This document shows positions 23,551 through 35,130 of a DNA stretch of 64,000 bases, in pieces. The notes under the pieces are model-generated. The model searched no databases, was not told where the DNA came from, and saw only the letters and a list, made by a program, of their open reading frames with translations. How positions within the stretch are numbered: the stretch's first letter is position 1; every line of letters begins with the position of its first letter. Source of the DNA: Epiperipatus broadwayi (Eukaryota; Onychophora; Udeonychophora; Euonychophora; Peripatidae); the NCBI GenBank assembly GCA_028023455.1, contig JAQFVV010000256.1, positions 419,001 to 483,000 on the forward strand, written 5' to 3'. The position numbers and the translations under genes are program-made.

Positions 23551-26500
23551 ATTTTTAAGAACATTGTTTAATAAATTACTATTTGTTTTTTCATGATTAA
23601 TACTACGCTTTACAAAAATACTTTTTAAACTTTTATAGTTTAATTTTTACTGTTAATATTAAGTGATCATATTTATCCAGAAAAATTAATAATCACTCTG
23701 GAAGTTAACATATATTCATTTCAATTCGTTTTTGTTTTTTATTTACAATTAAAAAAATTGAGAAATTGCAATAAAAATAAATTGTTGATAAAAATAATTG
23801 ACAAATAGTATAATTGATATTTTTGTAATATATTCATGATTATTAGTAAGATAAACAGTATTAAATAGTAATTGCCTGAGCACCAATTCTCTGATTTATA
23901 TTAATAAGGAAATCGAAAATGAAAAGACAGAACTTCAAAACTGTCTGCTAAATGGTGAAAATTTTATATGTATATATATATTTGCTTGTTTTGTAATTTA
24001 TTTAAAAACAGCTAGATATACCTTTTTATTGATTAATGCTTTGATGACTATCTAATTTGTATATGGCTTGGCTGCCTAAAACAGTCCTAAGTTTCATAGA
24101 AATTCTCAACTATTTCTCAGTTTTAATTTGATTTGAATCACAGATCGCGGACGCCGCAGACAAATGTGATTTGTAGTCATTTTGAAGTTTAAATTTAATC
24201 TTGTTTTTCATATCATTTATATAAAAATGTATGTATTTTTTTTTCATTTTGTATTATTGTATAATTATTTTGATCTCCAAGTTAATTTCAAAAACATATT
24301 ATCTCTAAATTAAGTTCCGTAGACGTTATCACCTTTATCTAACTATGTAGCTGCTCTGTGATAAACAAGATCGCCAGCTCTTCACGAACTTGGTTATAAG
24401 CAAATCATTCCAATTTTATAAAATATATAAATTCTAAATACTTCTGCTAAGTTTTTTTTTCCTCCTTCACCAAAAAAAGAACATATCAATGTAAAGAATT
24501 TTAATCTGAATATTATATTTTTTATCAGCTGTTGAATAAAAGACCACATTAAAATAGCTGATAGTAGAATAGTGTGGTATAGTCGAATTATGATTGGTTG
24601 AACAATAAGTAACCTTTATGAAAAAAAAACTTTATATTGATTAGAAAACAGTGTTCATTGAAGATTATCAAAATTTATTCTGACATTTAAAATCTCAGAA
24701 AAAAAGAAAAGTAGAAAGATAAAATGATATTATAAGAGAAGAAAACCAAATGTATATATATAATTTTATAAATATAAAATATTTTGACTGTCAAGACAAA
24801 CGTTTTAAAAAGACATCAAACGTTAAAATCACGTGAGTGTGTGTATATATTTCGAATGCTAAAATCAGGTTTATTGATTGCCCTATGATTAGGGAATAAT
24901 AAGGAGAGGCTCACTAGTAAAATTTCCTGCTTCTTTGAAGATATAATTCTGGTTTATCAAAGCTAAATACAATTTCTAATTCATTTAAAATAAATATATA
25001 CAAAATATATAAAGAGAAAAGATTTATTTAACCCTAACAGCATGGTAGATTTAGTATGCTTTCGACTATCTGATAGTCATATTCGTAGCTTATTTGTTTC
25101 TTCTCTACTCTCATTTTTTAATCTAACAATTTCAATTACTTCTGAGTTAATTGTGACAACAGAATTGTATGCTTACACAGTAATATATTGATATTCTAAA
25201 TATATGCACAAATATTTTTATTTTTATATAAATAAGCATAGACATGTAAACTGTGCAAAATCATTGGAATTCAGAAAACACTGGGATCTTGTGTATCATG
25301 TTAAGAATTCTTAGTTGTAAATTTAAACAAGACAATTCAATCAACAATGATCATCTAAAATTAGATCAGTACAAGAGTGTCTTCAGTAAATTATTGCATT
25401 CTTAGTTAGGGTTATTTAAGGATACTCTTAGTTCCTGAAGATATTGAAAAGTTTAGGAAAGAGTTGGACTAAATATTGTTTGCCTTAGAAATTTTGCTTA
25501 AGTCACCGTAATCTGTTAGATAGCTTTTCAGGTGTTAGCTAATGCTAGTAGAGAAGAAAGTAGGAATGATAATAAAGATAAGCCTTTCATTTCTTCTAAC
25601 TATAGATACATGAAATGTATTCCAATGAAGAAAAGGATATGTGTAAAAATGTAAATATGACTATATAATTTAAGATCTACTTGATAAGTAAAAAGTTTTT
25701 GCACTAATAGAGTTATTCCTAGGTCTAGCTAGATTAGTATCAATTTTTATTGAATTTCTAGATGTATCATTAAAAATGTAGTAATATTAAAATTTGTTTT
25801 TCCTTGTACTCTACTCATTTACTCATTATGAGTACTTATATTCCATTGTCATATTTAGAGGTTTTAGTTTTAGGTCAAGAAAATGTTATTCTTTATTAGA
25901 TAATGTTATGCATCATTACCATTAAAAGTCCAATTTTTTTAGAAACTGTAATGCACATATTTTACATGCAGAAAATCATAGTCAAAGATATTGGATTTAA
26001 TGTCACTTCTATAAACTCAAACAGTTTATTGTGATATATATTGGCTTCAACATATAGCTTGATATAAAAAATTCTAAAGGCACTTTATTTTTGTTTAAAA
26101 TAATGGCAGGATATTGATTATGTTATAGAAAAGTCAGAATGAAGATGAAATAAATATTACAAAAACACATATCAATGCTAATTGTTATGGAAATCATAAA
26201 TTAATATAATCTAAAGTTAAAATGATACGTGTATTGAACATATGTCCTACTGTAAATGTATTGTTAAAATTTTTGATGTCATTGATTTGCCACTCATGCT
26301 AAATTTTGACAACTGTTAAATGTCTAATTTCAGTTTTCAAACTTGTTATAATATTGAGGTATAGAATTGTTATATAGAATATTTTGAAAAAAGAAACAAG
26401 TATATTATTGATTTTACATCCACAAAAAAAAAAAATTAAACATTACACAAATACCATTTCTTTATGCTTACACGAACTTAAAATTTATAATTAATTATTG

Positions 26501-26659
26501 TATTATTAAAATTTAAATTAAAATATATATAAATATTTTCAATAACTTTATGGAATAAATTTTTTCAGGCATGTTGTTTTAACAAATTAAAAAACCTTCT
26601 GTTTTTGGATCTTATTATTGGGGAAATGCAGTTACCATCTATTAAGCAAAGTGTGATTT
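23551..26659. other. AT-rich DNA, no gene recognised
   Basis: Three kilobases without an identifiable coding motif, RNA gene or transposon end. A somewhat more open stretch near 25420-25800 (VPEDIEKFRKELD in one frame) did not match a family I know. Confidence 0.5.
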
Positions 26660-27905
26660 TATAAAATGTTTTTATTGATTTTATCAAAGCATTTGACTCA
26701 GTTAATAAAGATTTGCAGTCATATTTTAAAATAATTAACTGCTTGTCAAAGTTTACTCATGTAATACAACTGCTACATGACAATAAAAGTATTATTAATA
26801 GTTGTGGGAAATTCGAAACATTTGACATAAAATCTGGTTAATATTACCAAGGATATTTACTAGCCTCATCTTTGTTTTTTTTATTTTTATGACAGGAGAT
26901 TTGGAATATTCTATAACTAGATTTATAAAGTCATCATCAGCAAACAAATATATTTGATAATGAGATTTTAACTGAAATCAATTAAAAGAAAAACAAGTCT
27001 CATCTTTTCAGATCCTAAATTTGTAATATGATGATGTTTGTGTAGATTGTCATGATGTTGATATATAGTGCTGAAAGTGTGCTCAGCTAAATATTACTAT
27101 TGTTATTGATTTTTTTTTCTATTCTGTATGTCTTCTAGATATACATGTGTGTATAATTGTAAAATGTTTTATATAATGTCTTAATATTTAAAAATAACCA
27201 ATAATGATTGTTTTATACCTAATATTCCAAAGCTTATATTTTTATCAACCAGAAATACAAATGACTTCTGGCTTAGGTCATTATCAATTTGAAAATATTT
27301 ATTACATTAAATTTTTATGCTAATTTTTGTGTAATAAGACAATAAAAAGCAGTTAAAATTCCAATGTATTTCTGCTGCATTTAACATGTTTAAAGATAGA
27401 GTATTTTCTCATAGTGATATAATTAATTCATCAAATTAATTGATGATAGAGCTGTTATAATGCCAGATTTACTTTATGGCATTGAATGGTCTCCTTATTG
27501 ATATAACATAAAAATACTAGAAAGATTTTATTTAATGCTTCATAATATTTTTAAAATGCAATAGCAATATTATAAAACCAATTTTAAATTACCTTAAATT
27601 TTAATGGATATATATCATGACATGAATCTAATATTGCAGATGTGTATGTGAAATAATTGAATGGGAACAGATTTTCTAAAAAAAATATTTTACTATAAAT
27701 TTAAGCAGATTATCGATTAGGAAAATAAATTTTAATCATTATGTAAAGATTATTTCAAAATTATTCTAAAGAGGCTCGATATTGGTTGCATTGAATGGGA
27801 GGATATTACTGAGAATAAAATACAATGGACTTCCAGAATTAGAAAAAAGTTGAAGGCTTTTAAAAAGAATAGGCTGCTGCAGGAAAAATTTAAAATACAT
27901 TACAA
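26660..27905 (+). pseudogene. LINE reverse transcriptase relic
   Basis: A second LINE type, distinct from RTE. At about 26670-26830 the frame reads FIDFIKAFDSVNKDL and then QLLHDNKSIINSCGKFETF, the palm region of a non-LTR reverse transcriptase (family pattern FxDFxKAFDSVNR). Near 27030 a YDDV remnant marks the YADD box. At about 27370-27450 it reads SAAFNMFKDRVFSHSDI, and shortly after LLYGIEWSPY stands where the family has LLYGCETWT. The 3' end at about 27750-27900 reads LDIGCIEWEDI then KKLKAFKKNRLLQEKFK, the usual C-terminus. Many stops and frameshifts; the 5' half is missing. Confidence 0.65.
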
Positions 27906-28646
27906 GATAGCAAATTAACAAACTTAGTATTCTATATGTTTATAATTGCTGTTTATCCTGTATATTGATCTCTAACTATAAGTTTTTAATCTACTTATAT
28001 ATTTTTTTTTTGTTTTGGTTTTAAAATTCCCACACTCGTTTATGATTGACTTGTAAAGATTTTGATGAAAATAATTTATAATATAGCAATGATGTCTTCA
28101 AGAGAAAACATCAATTCAGCATTAATAAAACAAAGTTCTACTTTATTCCATTCCCTGCAAAAATTTTTAATGAAACATTTTAAGATCATGAATTGTTGTG
28201 TCTCCATATATCTAAACTTTCTTTCAGACATTAGCTAAAATTATTGTGTGCAATGCATAACCATAAATCATAATAAAAAAACATATGCTGTGTTTGATGC
28301 TCTATATGTATAATATAGTCTCTCAATTATAATTCCAGAAAATATAACAAATGGAGCCATAATTTAAATATTTATTGCCAAAATTACCCTCCCAATGATA
28401 TAAAATGTATGTAACATCCATATCCAATATAGATCAAACCACATTTAACATGGGAATGTTTTACACAAACTATTTTATATGATTGTGATTTTAAATTTTT
28501 CAAAATAAATAAATAAATAATATTATTAAACTTTTTACCAAAAAAAATATTGCTAATGTGAAATAAGGCACATAGATGCTCAAATTGCTTCTGGTACATT
28601 TTAATAAAAAAAAATTCACTATAGCTATTATTGAATAAAGTTAGAA
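27906..28646. other. AT-rich spacer
   Basis: Nothing recognised on either strand. The 97-codon minus-strand frame at 28677-28384 overlaps the start of the hAT relic and has no motif. Confidence 0.5.
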
Positions 28647-29836
28647 ATAGAGCTGGCCCAAAGCCATAACAAAGCAAACAACTGCTTGGGATGACAAAGT
28701 TTTGAGTGAGTTTTCATCATTGTTTACTTCTGATTTTTATTTTTTCTAATAATATAGCTGTCAATACTGAAAACATAGTTAATTCTTAAACGTAAGAATA
28801 CATTGTCTTTTCAAAGCAATCATGTTTACTTAATTAAATGCTGTGCAATGTAGTTTTGTCTGTCAAAAATAAACTTATAAATTATAAGTATACTGTTATG
28901 AAGCATAATAAATCAATTTGTTACACTTCAACTTATTTTAAGAAATAAACAATTGTAACAAGTATGCTTACAAAGTTTTAAATTTAGAGCCAAAATTTTA
29001 GGCACATCAAAACATCAGGCCAAGAAAAATTAAAAAGCAATTTAATTATGAATCTGATTTATTTGAACATAATGTTACTATTAATCCAAAAAAGAAATTC
29101 AAAATAGAATTTAGTTTTTCCTATTGAACATTGTTCACAAATCACCAGAAGAAAGATTTTATTAATTAAATGAACATATTGATAAATTTGAATTTTTATA
29201 TGGCATTGGAAATTTAAACCAAAGCTTTATGAAATACTGACATTAATGGTATTGAATTTGGTGCTAAATTTTTGGCTTTATCAGAACTTCTCACATCAAA
29301 CATGTGGCCAATAGAAATACTGGAATTTATTCTAAAAAATAATTTAGTGCCAAATGTTGCTGTGATTAAAAAAATTTTTAATGATACCTGTGTCAGTAGC
29401 AACAGGAGAGAGAAGTTTCTCCAAAATGAATATAATAAAAAAAAAATTTGAAAAGCACAATTTTTTAAAATTGGTTATCAGAATTTGCAACAATTTCAAA
29501 AAAGATTCAAATAGCTAAAACTCTCAATTTTGTGCAGTTGTTGTGAGATTTTGCATCAAAAAAAGCTAGATTTATTTAAAATCTTTATTTGACTTTTTAA
29601 TTTTTTTAATAAATATTTATATATATTTATACTTTATTCTTAAATAATATATACTATTTTTTTTTTTCTAAATAAAAAATTTTAGGGTCCACTTTCTTTT
29701 GTTTTCATCTCCAATAATGATTTTTTATTTTGGATAAATCTAAATAAAAAAATTTTAATTTTACTAATCTGACATGAGTAACAAAATAAGGGGTGGCAAT
29801 AAAAAGTTTGCTTGGAGTGACAATCAAGCTGGAGAG
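28647..29836 (+). pseudogene. hAT-superfamily transposase relic (ZMYM-like group)
   Basis: The plus strand at about 29030-29100 reads RPRKIKKQFNYE, ESDLFEHNVTINPKKKFKIE. At about 29250-29345 it reads FGAKFLALSELLTSNMWPIE then ILEFILKNNLVPNVA. At about 29375-29440 it reads MIPVSVATGERSFSKMNIIK, the hallmark of the hAT C-terminal dimerisation region (family IPVTVAxxERSFSKLKxIK). It closes near 29545 with DFASKKAR. The frame changes at least three times. A possible left end is near 28647 (AGAGCTGGCCC); a possible right end near 29836 (CAAGCTGGAG). The sequences TGCTTGG-GAT-GACAA and TGCTTGGAGTGACAA sit inside the two ends in direct orientation. The zinc-finger and DDE parts are not recognisable. 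The element's ends are inferred. Confidence 0.6.
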
Positions 29837-31253
29837 CAAATATCTCTCCAATTGTTTCTTATAGAAAAACAGTTACAAAGAACGTCAAATTTTCTAATTG
29901 TCAGTCAATGAGGATTTAATTACTTTATTTTATTTTGAGTTTAACTCTTTAGCTAAAAATAATTGAATACCTATTTACTGATGAATATTATATGATAGTC
30001 TGAGTTAACTAAGAGATATTTATTTGGAAAAAAGGCCCAGTCTGTTGAAAAAAATTCAAGTTAACTTAATCCAAATTCAAATCTTTTCATAACCTATGAT
30101 TATTTTATATTTAGGATATGAGATCTTTCACCATCTAAGTACTGTTGTTTATTTATAAAATATTTATCCCTCATGATGTGCCAGTCCTCTTTCAGTTTAC
30201 ACTTGGTGTCATTGCAGTCTAGGCATACAATGATAGCAGATATAGGCTTGAAGGAGTAGCCAGAAGTGAATTGGTGCTCATAAAAATTGATTTGGTATTC
30301 ATTTGGATTTGAGCATGGCATGGTTGTATATGTACAGGTGTTGTGCTAATATGGTAGACAAGTTGGCCTTCAATTCTTCATAATATATAACATGGCAGTT
30401 GATATGAGGGCATTTGACCTTGTAAGTGATTTGTGGTTTCTAGTTTGGGAGTAGAATGTTTTTTGTATAGTTAATAAGTTAGTTTAGAGGGAGAGAAGTG
30501 TATAGAACAATTTAGTGAGTTGTCGAATGAATTTTAGTAAACTGTTGAGAAATAGTAGGAATGTATGATAGTGAAGACCAGGTTTTGTTATCAACTTTTA
30601 AAAGTAAGCTTGCATATATTGCAGAACAAAAAACATAAAAAAATGAAATCCAATCTGAATATTTAATTTACATTATAAAAAAGATTATGTGAGATAACTT
30701 TGATAAGACCAGTATACCAAAACATCCAATTTAATTAAAATTATAAATATAATCAGCCTAATTAATTTAGCTTAGTACAAGGCAAAGAAAGATAACTTCA
30801 ATATTTTTTTATAGAGTGACAATAAAAAAGAAGACATTTTTTAATAATCAGTTGTCAGTAAGGATTTTTATATTCATTTGAGTTTGTTTTACTCATTCAC
30901 TAAATGTCACTGATAGACCATAATTGTGTAGTTAGTTAGTTGAATTGTAAACTGGATATATGAAAAAATTCTAAGCTTGCTTAAAAATAATTTCTAAAAA
31001 ACACCAAATTTCATAACAGATTCAACCCCCAAAGGCAGAACTATAGCAGGTAGAAATATTATTCCATTATACAATGATGCTTTCATGTGTGTGTGCAATA
31101 TATGTGTATAAAGAAAGGTATTTGCTTAAGGGTAAAATAAATAGATGTTATGACTGAGCAATAATCACTGATGATAGTTTATTATTGCAAGAGAATCTGA
31201 AAACAAATTTATTCTTACATCTCAATTTTATAACTTCATCAAAATCATTAATA
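29837..31253. other. AT-rich DNA, no gene recognised
   Basis: A 73-codon minus-strand frame at 30321-30100 contains CLDCNDTKCK but no domain I can name. Otherwise featureless. Confidence 0.5.
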
Positions 31254-31265
31254 AGATATTCATTA

Positions 31266-31462
31266 AACAAGGTAAAACTCTTTCCAAACAGTAGTGCCAC
31301 CCTGTGCCAATCAGAATAATCAAGGTATGCCAGAAGGCTTGTGCATAAAATCCCATCTAGTGCCTACTCATCCAATATCCCCAGACTAGTTTCTGGCTTG
31401 TGGCCTTCATCAGTGAGGAGCCTTGGATCTGATAGCTAGTATAAGAGATGGTGATCATGTGA
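31266..31462 (+). mobile_element. Hammerhead-family element, 12-bp TSD
   Basis: AGATATTCATTA flanks it at 31254-31265 and 31463-31474. The antisense segment runs from ACAAGGTAAAACTC through the reversed hammerhead to GGATCTGATAG. It then joins a short sense piece, ATAAGAGATGGTGATCATGTGA, which is the family 3' terminus. Most of the unit upstream of the ribozyme is absent. Confidence 0.82.
31370..31428 (-). ncRNA. Type I hammerhead ribozyme, best preserved copy
   Basis: Minus strand, 5' to 3': AUCCAA-GGC-UCCUCA (stem I), CUGAUGA (plus 31407-31413), GGC/GCC stem II with CACAA loop and an A-A mismatch at its base, GAAAC (plus 31389-31393), UA loop, GU closing a two-pair stem III, C, then UGGGGA-UA-UUGGAU (stem I). 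Stem I has two helices of 6 bp (one G-U) around an asymmetric internal loop, as is usual for natural type I hammerheads. Predicted cleavage is between the bases opposite 31384 and 31383. Very short stem III is a known trait of Penelope-associated and retrozyme hammerheads, which are thought to act as dimers. Confidence 0.87.
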
Positions 31463-31474
31463 AGATATTCATTA

Positions 31475-33019
31475 TTGAGATATATGGATGATAACATCTC
31501 TATATGAACCTAATACTCTCTCATCATTTATATTAATCAAGAATGTATTTATTTCTAATTCAAAAAAAGGAAAACCAATTAAAGAGAATTCATTAAAGAT
31601 AAGTTTTTTTGATGCTTATACAAACCAATCCATAAAATATAAATATTATTTACATGATGATCATTTGGTGTGTTTTTCAATGTTTTGTGATGCTGCATTT
31701 TAATATTTTCTACAACAAACTTTCCTTTCCAGAAGATTTCAACATTTTGTCCAAATTAATTCTCCACTATATTTTATTCTTAATCATATCTTTCTAATGA
31801 AAGCAATCAATATTACTTTTCTTTAGAATAACTTTAAAATAATCTTCATAATATGAATGTGGACTCTCTCTATTATAAAAAATTATGCTGAAGTTTAGTG
31901 GAAAATACTTTCTAGAAAATCTATAACTATTATATTCGTTTTGCATGTGCTAACTGAATAAAAATGTGATTTTACAATTGTAAATTATTTAGTGTCACAT
32001 TCATTCTGAGAAGGACATATTAAGTAATCATATGAATTTTAACAATATATTTTTAGTGTTTCCATATAACAAATTAGATAAAGTAAGAGTTTAAGTATAA
32101 TTACTTTAATTTCAATACCCCAATCTTAAACTTTTTAAAACCATCAGCAACAAATTAAAACCAGTGTTGAACTCAATATTTGGGTCTTCTTTTTATTTAA
32201 AGAGCTACCAATATATTTAAACTCACATTTTCAAGGTGATAATCATTGAAGCTGAAAGTTTCTCAAGATTTTGTTAGATCATAGCTGATAAAAGTCATTG
32301 TGCTGAAGATGTGCTATAATAATCAATTCAAAAGATGATCTTCAGAATATGATTAATGTTTACAAGCATCCTATAAAGACTTTGGTTTAATTATTAATGT
32401 TCAAAAAAATCAATATTTAATATGAAAACTATTAAGATGATGTTATTTTTAATTAGTTCAAATTAAATATCTGTCCATCAAACCTCTGTCACATCTTAAT
32501 ACCTGTTTTTATGAAGTCATCGCAAAATAAAAGCTAATACAATTTTTTATTTTATCACTGTTTTCTTTTTAAACTTCAGTTGATTTATCTGTTGTAAAAA
32601 TACTTCTTTTCATTTTATTTTATAAAAATTGTATAATATGAATAAGATTGGACAATCAATTAATTAATTTCAAACAGTGGCAGTCTTATTTGATTAATTG
32701 AATCAAATAATTTGATTAAATCAATAAAAACAATACATATATAAATTGCATCTTTATTTCTAACACTTTTTGCATTTGGGTCACAACCACTTAACTATTT
32801 TCAAAAGCAATATATTCAATCAAGTCCTTGAAATTAACTTAGTTGTGGTGAATAACAATATTTCATCAATGATTATTTTAATATTATCATTTCTCTTTAT
32901 TTTTTTATAAATTTGAGCAATAGGGTATAAATCTACATATTCCTGAACATTTTTTTTTACCGTTTTTGAAGATAATTTATTACCATTATATTTTAAATTT
33001 TTCCCAAAGCTATAAATAT
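31475..33019. other. AT-rich DNA, no gene recognised
   Basis: Nothing identifiable. A local inverted repeat of TTTGATTAA-type words lies near 32690-32725. Confidence 0.5.
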
Positions 33020-33353
<334 letters not shown>

Positions 33354-34338
33354 GAGCAAATAAATAGACAGTGTGATGACTACGCTTATAAATGCTAATC
33401 TAAACCAAGGGTTATTATAAGTTATCAAATCAATTCAAGAGACTGTGGGCACGTACAAAAAAGATTAACAAAAAATAATTTTGTCTGCAAATATATATCT
33501 TCGAAAATAATTCATTAAATTTTACATTTATTTTTTTATTTAATGAAATTACAAAAATTAAACGAAAACTATTAATTTTGAAGTATTATTATCAAATGTT
33601 ATATAGAGCGTGTGTGTGAGAGAGAATGAGAAGAGAGAATGGACGGGTTGATAAGTGGATGGATACAATAAATAATATTAATTTTAACTTCTGTATATTT
33701 TATTTCATGATAAAATAATATGTAGCCAATACTAAAGATATTGCGCTGCTTATCAGACACCTAAAATTGTTAGTAAATCGTTTATACAATATATATATAA
33801 CAGCATATTTAAAAAAGAATAATTTAAAATATTTTTACTCCATTGACACAAATTAGTTTTTAAAGATTGCTCAACATCATTTGCAAAGAAGAAAGTTCTT
33901 TTATTTAGCATTTCCTAACTGAATCGCTAACTGGAGCTAATTCTTCTCAACCAGGAGTTGACTGCCAAATTGGAGAGAGCACTCACTAGTCTTAATCATT
34001 TCTCGGCAATTTAAACAGGAAATGGACATTTAGAGATACTAAAGAAAACATTCACGTGATAAGAAGATAGAGAATGGTGTATTTCCCTTCGATTGAAATT
34101 GAACTAAAAAATGTATGTGGGTATGTATATATAAATAATAAAAACTCACTTATACAAGTTTTACAAAGTGGAACTAAATAAATATAAAAAAAATTCAGTT
34201 GATCTTACCAAAGAAATGTATTTTCTGATGAAACTTATATTATTATCTTTCATCATCATCATTTTTTTATTATTATCAATCTACTAAAGGATTAAAATCT
34301 TTGAGTTTAACCCAGTAGCCCAATCGATAACATCTTCT
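33354..34338. other. AT-rich DNA, no gene recognised
   Basis: Includes a short GT/GA-rich patch at 33608-33650. No motif recognised. Confidence 0.5.
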
Positions 34339-34442
34339 AAAACAGGCAAAAATCTCCATACAGTAGTGCCACTTAGTGCAAGCCAGAGTAATCAATGGAT
34401 ACCAGAAGGCTTGTGCCTAAAATCACTATCTAGTGCCTACTT

Positions 34443-34502
34443 ACCCAATATTCTCAGACTAGTTTCTGGCTTGTAGCCTTCCTCAGTGAGGAGCCTTTAG
34501 AT
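34443..34502 (-). ncRNA. Type I hammerhead ribozyme, distal stem I eroded
   Basis: Core CUGAGGA and GAAAC-UA-GUC are intact. Proximal stem I UCCUCA/UGAGAA has one A-C mismatch; the distal helix is largely lost. Confidence 0.68.
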
Positions 34503-34922
34503 CTGAGAGCACTGCACCTAGATCTTAGGATCTAATGCAACCCTCAAGCAGCCACCTTTTATCTCTACTTAACTACAAAACTATGAGAATAAATTTTAAA
34601 ACAATAATATTTTCAATCTATGCTCATTAGCTTATATAGTCATATTGGTCTGAAATCAGTTCAGTACCTATACATTTTGGTGTCTTTGGTTCTTTAATAA
34701 CCATAGCCACTACTATCCTACTAGGCAGGATTGGTATTAACCCACAAAACATCACATGATCACCATTTCTTATGCTTGCTCATAACTGTTACTAAAACAG
34801 GCAAAAATCTCCATAATATTATTCTTTTCCAATTTTATTCTCATAGTTTTGTAGTAAGTAGAGAGAAAAGGTGGCTGCTAGAGGGTTGCATTAGATCCTA
34901 AGATCTAGTGCAATGCTCTCAG

Positions 34923-34981
34923 ATCCAAGGCTCCTCACTGATGAAGGCCACAAGCCAGAGTCTAATCTGGGGATATTGGAT
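34923..34981 (+). ncRNA. Hammerhead ribozyme relic
   Basis: AUCCAA-GGC-UCCUCA-CUGAUGA and UGGGGAUAUUGGAU are perfect, but GAAACUAGUC has become GAGUCUAAUC. The catalytic A residues are lost. Confidence 0.68.
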
Positions 34982-35130
34982 GAGTAGGCACTAGATAGGG
35001 ATTTTATGCACAAGCCTTCTGCCATCCATTGATTACTCTGTCTTGCACTGAGTGGCAATACTGTATGAAGAGTTTTGCCTGTTTTAATAATAGTTATGAG
35101 CAAGCTTAAGAAATCATGATCATGTATGTT

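Larger units (their letters stand above)
34339..35130 (+). mobile_element. Hammerhead-family element, full 455-bp antisense unit plus sense unit
   Basis: 34339-34793 is one complete antisense unit beginning AAAACAGGCAAAAATCTCC. The same start recurs at 34794, so the period is 455 bp, and is cut after 22 bases. From about 34816 a sense segment runs through a second hammerhead to GCAAGCTTAAGAAATCATGA and TCATGTATGTT. This copy shows the whole unit: the 5' part includes CTGAACTGATTTCAGACC (minus), followed by the ribozyme and the 3' terminus. No clear target duplication. Confidence 0.8.

Noticed and set aside
25420-25800. Possible Penelope-like reverse transcriptase as partner of the hammerhead elements
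   Set aside because: An FLDVSL-like string and an open stretch occur, but no catalytic box or GIY-YIG motif could be found.
30100-30321. Minus frame with CLDCNDTKCK as a zinc finger
   Set aside because: Cysteine spacing alone is not enough and no flanking domain was recognised.
34891-35103. 70-codon minus frame and the similar 42909-43145 plus frame
   Set aside because: Both are antisense readings of the hammerhead element; sharing is due to the repeat, not a protein.
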